Source: Candidatus Amulumruptor caecigallinarius (GTDB lineage Bacteria; Bacteroidota; Bacteroidia; Bacteroidales; Muribaculaceae). Taken from it: DNA of 64,000 bases. The DNA is taken from NCBI GenBank assembly GCA_023665605.1, contig JAMPDP010000003.1, positions 1-64,000 on the forward strand, given 5' to 3'. Under the pieces are notes generated by a model. That model searched no databases, was not told the DNA's origin, and was given only the letters and a program-made list of their open reading frames with translations. Shown in pieces: positions 59,835 to 64,000 of this stretch (the first letter of the stretch is position 1; every line of letters begins with the position of its first letter). The translations under genes were made by a program, and so were the position numbers.

Positions 59835-60803
59835 ATGATTAAAGCAGGCATCATCGAGGGAACCGGCTACAAGGCCGGTGAGCTCATCCGCCTTTTGCTG
59901 AACCATCCCGACGTAGAGATAACATGGGTCACCTCTCGTGACCACGCAGGCATGCCGCTGTCAAGTTGCCATCGCGGCCTCACCGGCGAGACAGACATTT
60001 GCTTCACCGACACCGCAGACACCGGGGCGATTAATGCTCTGTTCGTATGCGGCGATGCCGGCTCGGCACTGGCTGACCTGCCTGCTGATGTAAAGGTGAT
60101 AGACCTCCGATGCGAGGCTCGTACCACAGCGTCGATTGACTCGGAAGCTACCGAAGGTACCGTCTACGGTCTCCCTGAGCACGCCCGCAAAGCACTTGTT
60201 CGCGGGGCAACCCGCGCGGTGGTGCCGGGAGAACTTGCCACAGCCCTGGAACTGTCGCTGCTTCCGTTGGCACGACACCTGCTGCTCAACAGCGACATCC
60301 ACGCCACTGCCGTGATTGGCTCCAGCGAAGCTGACGGCTCGCTCAACGAGGCCATCCACACCCGCCGCGCCGAAAACGTCACTCCCTCCGCTCTGCTTGC
60401 TCACGCCGATGTGGCCGAGGTGACACGCCTCCTCTCGGGCGTGCAGTCAAGTTGTCGATCCAAGGTGAATGTAGTCGGGCTGGACGGCCCATTTGCCCGA
60501 GGACTTATCACCGTCACTTATCTCGACTGTCCCGTAGCCACGGATGAGCTGGTGAAGCTCTACACAGATTTCTACGACGACCATAATTTCACTTTCGTCA
60601 GCCCCGACGTTCCTGATCTGAAAGAGGTAGTTAACACCAACAAGTGCCTGCTCCACCTGCGCAAGAGTGACGGGATGCTTGTGATAGTGGCCGTGATTGA
60701 TAACCTCCTCAAAGGCTCGGCCGGCACCGCTGTCCATGACATGAACCTGCTCTTCGGGCTGCACGAGCGCACGGGGCTCAACCTCAAGGCCTCGGCATTC
60801 TGA
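59835..60803 (+). CDS. ArgC-like protein lacking the catalytic cysteine
   Basis: It is homologous over its full 322 aa to N-acetyl-gamma-glutamyl-phosphate reductase (arginine pathway), with GYKAGELIRLLLNHPDVEITW at the start and a family C-terminus (VNTNKCLLHL, then NLLKGSAGTAVHDMNLLFGL). But the active-site motif NPGCxAT is VPGELAT: Glu133 (GAA, 60231-60233) replaces the essential Cys. The Rossmann GxxGxxG is GIIEGTG (the middle Gly is Glu8), the DLSxDFR motif is DLRCEAR, and the HRHTPEI-type motif is AHADVAEV, losing one His. Several independent catalytic and cofactor positions are therefore changed while the ORF stays intact. It is likely a pseudoenzyme with another role, or a decaying copy. 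It sits between waaA and an M16 peptidase, not in an arginine cluster. Confidence 0.85.
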   Translation: MIKAGIIEGTGYKAGELIRLLLNHPDVEITWVTSRDHAGMPLSSCHRGLTGETDICFTDTADTGAINALFVCGDAGSALADLPADVKVIDLRCEARTTASIDSEATEGTVYGLPEHARKALVRGATRAVVPGELATALELSLLPLARHLLLNSDIHATAVIGSSEADGSLNEAIHTRRAENVTPSALLAHADVAEVTRLLSGVQSSCRSKVNVVGLDGPFARGLITVTYLDCPVATDELVKLYTDFYDDHNFTFVSPDVPDLKEVVNTNKCLLHLRKSDGMLVIVAVIDNLLKGSAGTAVHDMNLLFGLHERTGLNLKASAF

Positions 60804-60832
60804 CATCAGCCCCCTCCACCCATCTACCCTCC

Positions 60833-62074
60833 ATGAAAAGCTCGGATCCTGCTCAAAAAGACCCACCGGTGACCCTCGTCACGCTCGCCAACGGCCTTCG
60901 AGTGGCTGCCATGCAGCTCCCCCGAAGCCGCGTGGACTACTTCGGCGTGAACGTCAACGCCGGTTCCCGCGACGATCCGGAAGATGCTTTCGGCATGGCT
61001 CACATGGTGGAACACACCATATTCAAGGGCACTGACAGACACCGTTCGTCATATATCATCAACCGCATGGAGGCTGTGGGCGGCGAGCTCAACGCATACA
61101 CCACCAAGGAGGAGACCGTGGTATACACCATAGCTCCCGCCGGCAACCTGCGACGGTCAGCCGGACTTATCGCGGAGCTGATAGCCTGCTCGGTATTCCC
61201 CCCCGACGAAGTGGAACGCGAGCGAGAGGTGGTGGTTGACGAAATCAGCTCATATCTTGACACCCCCGCCGATGCCGTGATTGATGACTTCGAGGAACTC
61301 TCCTTCCGCCATCCAGCACTGGCTCACAACATTCTTGGTAGTGCGGAGAGCGTCAGAGACATCACTTCCAATCGGCTGCGGGAGTTTTTGAAGACGCACT
61401 ATGTGCCGGAACGGATGGTGGTGTTCTATTGCGGTCCGCAAGCACCCGAATATGTGGTGCGCGAAGTTGACCGCCATTTCGGCTCTCTGAGACACCACTC
61501 TCCTGCCGTCACCCGACAAGTAGCAGAGTTCAACCCGCAGTTTGACACTGTGCATAACCTTGACCTTCACCAGACTCACACCATCATCGGTTCTCCAACG
61601 TGCAATGCCCTGTCCCCTGACCGACATGCACTGCTCTTGATGACCAATATATTGGGCGGTCCGGGCATGAACTCGATGCTCAACGTGGAGCTGCGCGAGA
61701 AGCGGGGACTTGTGTATTCCGTCGACGCGTCTGCCACACTGCTGAGTGACTGCGGAATGCTCCAGATTTATTTTGGGTGTGACAAGAGCGACCTCGGCAA
61801 GTGCATCCACCATGTGCATGGTGCCATCCGCCGGCTTGCTGACGGCTATATCTCCCCCACGCGCCTTGAACGCGCCAAGTGCCAGTACCTCGGCCAGCTC
61901 ACCGTTGCTGCCGAAAATGCCGAAGGCCGCGCACTCGGCCTTGGCCGCAGCGTACAGCTATATGGCACCCCGCCATCTCCCGACGCTGTGACCAAAGCTA
62001 TCCACGCCGTCACCGCCGCCGACATAGAACGTGCCGCAGCAACCCTCACCCTCTCGCGTCTCACCCTGGCCTGA
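60833..62074 (+). CDS. M16-family zinc metallopeptidase
   Basis: A 413-aa processing-peptidase-like protein. The inverted zinc motif HMVEH (His57, Glu60, His61, in FGMAHMVEHTIFKGT) is intact, and the third ligand is a Glu in EREREVVVDEISSY (about residue 131-140). A two-lobe fold is expected: the second half contains HTIIGSPTCNAL and the conserved LREKRGLVYSV. No signal peptide, so a cytoplasmic location is likely. Substrate unknown. Its closest relatives are PqqL/YmxG-type peptidases. It follows the ArgC-like gene by 29 nt and is probably co-transcribed with it. Confidence 0.88.
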   Translation: MKSSDPAQKDPPVTLVTLANGLRVAAMQLPRSRVDYFGVNVNAGSRDDPEDAFGMAHMVEHTIFKGTDRHRSSYIINRMEAVGGELNAYTTKEETVVYTIAPAGNLRRSAGLIAELIACSVFPPDEVEREREVVVDEISSYLDTPADAVIDDFEELSFRHPALAHNILGSAESVRDITSNRLREFLKTHYVPERMVVFYCGPQAPEYVVREVDRHFGSLRHHSPAVTRQVAEFNPQFDTVHNLDLHQTHTIIGSPTCNALSPDRHALLLMTNILGGPGMNSMLNVELREKRGLVYSVDASATLLSDCGMLQIYFGCDKSDLGKCIHHVHGAIRRLADGYISPTRLERAKCQYLGQLTVAAENAEGRALGLGRSVQLYGTPPSPDAVTKAIHAVTAADIERAAATLTLSRLTLA

Positions 62075-62144
62075 GCCTTGGCACTTTATGGATATGTGTA
62101 AGAAAATCAGTTAAAAGAATTATAAGATATTTAGTGAAAATCCT

Positions 62145-62152
62145 TAACTTTG
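62145..62152 (+). promoter_or_regulatory. -7 element directly before the Fur-family gene
   Basis: TAACTTTG at 62145-62152 ends only five bases before the GTG start at 62157. No good TTTG is seen at the usual spacing. If used, it would give a leaderless mRNA or force use of the ATG at 62223. Confidence 0.5.
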
Positions 62153-62156
62153 TGAT

Positions 62157-62648
62157 GTGAAACAGAAGTCAACCACCATCACCCCGAAACGTCAGTTGCT
62201 GTCACACCTCTACCGTAACAACATGAGGTGCACTGACGAGCGTATGCACATCCTTGATGCTGCTCTGGAGCTCGGCAGCGGCTTCGTGCCCGCCGACGTA
62301 GTTAACCAACTCGAAGAGAACGGCTTCCATGTGTGCCTCCCCACCGTGTACAACAATCTTGCCCTCCTCTGTGACGCCGGCATCCTCACCAAGAGCGTCA
62401 ACATCGACGGCAAAGCCTGCTACGTGGTAGTGGGGGCCTCGGGCCCGCGAGTGAAGCTCGTATGCACATCCTGCGGCAAAGTAAAAGCCGTGGAAGTGCC
62501 CGAGATAGCCTCCACCGTGCTCAAGCGCCGCTACCGAGGGTTCACCGCCAACGGTTTCCAGCTCCGCGTGGAAGGCATATGCACCAAGTGCCGCAACCGC
62601 ATTGCCTCCGAGGAGGCCGGTGAGGCTGTTATTCCGGGGCTTGACTGA
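62157..62648 (+). CDS. Fur-family transcriptional regulator
   Basis: A metal- or peroxide-responsive DNA-binding repressor. The winged helix covers about 14-90 (MRCTDERMHILDAAL, then HVCLPTVYNNLALLCDAGIL, the DNA-recognition region). The dimerisation part has the structural zinc pairs CTSCGK and CTKCRNR, two CxxC motifs about 40 residues apart, as in PerR/Fur proteins. Whether it is Fur-, Zur- or PerR-like cannot be settled. The start used is GTG 62157 (163 aa). ATG at 62223 would still preserve the winged helix (141 aa). Confidence 0.87.
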   Translation: MKQKSTTITPKRQLLSHLYRNNMRCTDERMHILDAALELGSGFVPADVVNQLEENGFHVCLPTVYNNLALLCDAGILTKSVNIDGKACYVVVGASGPRVKLVCTSCGKVKAVEVPEIASTVLKRRYRGFTANGFQLRVEGICTKCRNRIASEEAGEAVIPGLD

Positions 62649-62771
62649 GGTCCTGCGGACTCACAACCTCATCCACTGACACACGCTGTCAAACTCACAT
62701 CCATCACATCATAATGACACACCGGCACCGGCGACCATGACTCGGCGCGTGTCGGCCACTGACATCACGAC

Positions 62772-64000
62772 ATGAACAAATCAAAAGTCGACGTGCTCCT
62801 TGGTCTGCAATGGGGCGACGAGGGCAAAGGCAAGGTTGTAGACGTGCTCACGCCTGACTATGACGCTGTTGCCCGCTTTCAGGGAGGTCCGAATGCCGGT
62901 CACACCCTTGAATTTGAGGGTAAGAAATATGTGCTCCGTTCCATCCCCTCCGGTATCTTTCAGGATGGCCAGACCAATATCATAGGCAACGGTGTGGTGC
63001 TCGACCCCGTGCTCTTCCGCGAAGAGGCCGAAGCCCTCGAAGCCAGCGGCACTGACCTGAAGAAGGTACTGAAAATCTCCAAGAAGGCCCACCTGATTCT
63101 CCCCACACACCGACTGCTTGATGCCGCCAACGAGAAAGCCAAGGGTGACGCCAAAATCGGCACCACCGGCAAGGGCATCGGCCCCACATATACTGACAAG
63201 GTGAGCCGCAACGGACTGCGTGTCGGCGATACTCTCCATGACTTCGAAGCCAAGTATGCCGCTGCAAAAGCCCGTCATCTTGACCGACTCCGCTCCATGG
63301 GTGCCGAGCCTGACCAGGCACAGCTTGATGCCCTCGAAGCCAAGTGGCTGGATGCCATCAACTATCTGAAGGAATATGACCTGATAGACTCCGAACATGT
63401 CATCAACAAGATGCTCTCCGAGGGTAAGAAGGTGCTCTGCGAAGGCGCTCAGGGCACACTGCTCGACGTGGACTTCGGCAGCTACCCCTTTGTGACATCA
63501 AGCAACACCGTATGTGCCGGCGCATGTACCGGCCTCGGTGTGGCTCCCCGCAACATCGGCAAGGTCTATGGTATATTCAAAGCATACTGCACCCGCGTGG
63601 GCAGCGGTCCCTTCCCCACCGAGCTCCACGACGAGACCGGCAAGCGCATCCGTGACCTCGGGCACGAATATGGTGCCGTGACAGGCCGTGAGCGTCGCTG
63701 CGGATGGATTGACCTCGTGGCTCTTCGCTACGCTATAATGATTAATGGCGTCACCAACCTCATTATGATGAAGAGCGACGTGCTCGACGGATTCGACGAA
63801 ATCAAGGCTTGCGTGGCCTATGAGATTGACGGCGAGCGCGTTGAGGAATTCCCCTACTCCATTGAGTCCGAGAGCCTCAAGCCCGTCTACGTCACCCTGC
63901 CCGGGTGGAAGACCGACATGACAGCCATGAAGAGCGAGGATGAATTTCCCGCCGCATTCAGCCGTTACATCAACTTCCTGGAGGCTGAGCTGGGCACTCC
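62772..64000 (+). CDS. purA: Adenylosuccinate synthetase (partial, cut by window end)
   Basis: PurA converts IMP and aspartate to adenylosuccinate using GTP, the first committed step to AMP. ATG at 62772 leads to KVDVLLGLQWGDEGKGKVVD, the GDEGKGK signature with the catalytic Asp at about residue 15. NAGHTLEFEGKK follows. The IMP-site IGTTGKGIGPTYTDKVSR and the CEGAQGTLLDVDFG motif are clear. The GTP-binding region with GVTNLIMMKSDVLDG (the NKxD-like loop) is present. About 410 residues are in the window and the frame is open at base 64000; the last few tens of residues are missing. Confidence 0.96.
   Translation, partial: MNKSKVDVLLGLQWGDEGKGKVVDVLTPDYDAVARFQGGPNAGHTLEFEGKKYVLRSIPSGIFQDGQTNIIGNGVVLDPVLFREEAEALEASGTDLKKVLKISKKAHLILPTHRLLDAANEKAKGDAKIGTTGKGIGPTYTDKVSRNGLRVGDTLHDFEAKYAAAKARHLDRLRSMGAEPDQAQLDALEAKWLDAINYLKEYDLIDSEHVINKMLSEGKKVLCEGAQGTLLDVDFGSYPFVTSSNTVCAGACTGLGVAPRNIGKVYGIFKAYCTRVGSGPFPTELHDETGKRIRDLGHEYGAVTGRERRCGWIDLVALRYAIMINGVTNLIMMKSDVLDGFDEIKACVAYEIDGERVEEFPYSIESESLKPVYVTLPGWKTDMTAMKSEDEFPAAFSRYINFLEAELGT

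Noticed and set aside
62781-63398. 205-aa minus-strand frame across purA
   Set aside because: A shadow of purA. purA itself has all family motifs in the plus strand and simply runs past the window end.
1-64000. CRISPR array, prophage, toxin-antitoxin or restriction system
   Set aside because: No regularly spaced direct repeats, cas genes, phage structural genes or recognisable toxin/antitoxin or methylase genes were found.

Overview
The window comes from a Bacteroidales genome, most likely the Muribaculaceae (S24-7) or a close relative. The order-level call is firm. Intergenic regions carry repeated Bacteroidetes-type promoters (TTG or TTTG, about 20 nt, then TAnnTTTG). A UpxY/NusG-like antiterminator heads the large glycan operon. 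DUF6377, DUF5106 and DUF6625-type proteins and an IS30 transposase end also fit. The family-level call is an inference from GC-rich genes and overall protein flavour.

Layout. 1-89 is the 3' end of an IS30-family transposase. 0.3-3.6 kb holds an exopolysaccharide export pair (Wza-like lipoprotein and Wzc-like chain-length/tyrosine kinase) ending at a strong hairpin terminator. 3.7-10.2 kb (minus strand) holds fadD-like, prfB (with the classic +1 programmed frameshift), a UvrD/PcrA helicase and nspC. 10.6-22.5 kb is mostly plus strand: a membrane DUF6377 regulator, an RND efflux permease without visible partners, a DUF5106 thioredoxin-like protein, mnmA, a bifunctional-nuclease protein, a nucleoside MFS transporter and rsmE, with a minus-strand AspT/YidE-type transporter between them. 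22.4-25.6 kb (minus) holds a small lipoprotein, a tiny two-helix membrane protein and a LytTR regulator / LytS-type kinase pair.

25.8-49.4 kb (minus) is one long, translationally coupled capsule or O-glycan operon of about 20 genes. It runs from a UpxY-like antiterminator through a Wzx flippase, many GT2/GT4/GT8 glycosyltransferases, two DUF6625 paralogues, a HAD-type protein, two membrane acyltransferases, a Wzy-like polymerase, a frameshifted hexapeptide acetyltransferase, a nucleotidyltransferase-thymidylate-kinase-like fusion and an APH-fold kinase. It ends at an intrinsic terminator. It has no recognisable priming transferase and no sugar-nucleotide synthesis genes, so those must lie elsewhere.

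49.7-64 kb is mainly housekeeping: tig (plus), then rplM-rpsI-rpsB-tsf and cdsA (minus), tRNA-Glu (minus), then gltX, waaA, an ArgC-like protein, an M16 peptidase, a Fur-family regulator and purA (plus, cut by the window end). Two non-coding blocks are strongly palindromic: a 332-bp element with 38-bp terminal inverted repeats (51321-51652) and a 414-bp imperfect palindrome (55951-56364). The most unusual gene is the ArgC homologue at 59835, which is full length but lacks the catalytic cysteine and several other key residues. Two genes, rpsB and the acetyltransferase, each look one base short near the 3' end, which points to either real mutations or consensus errors.
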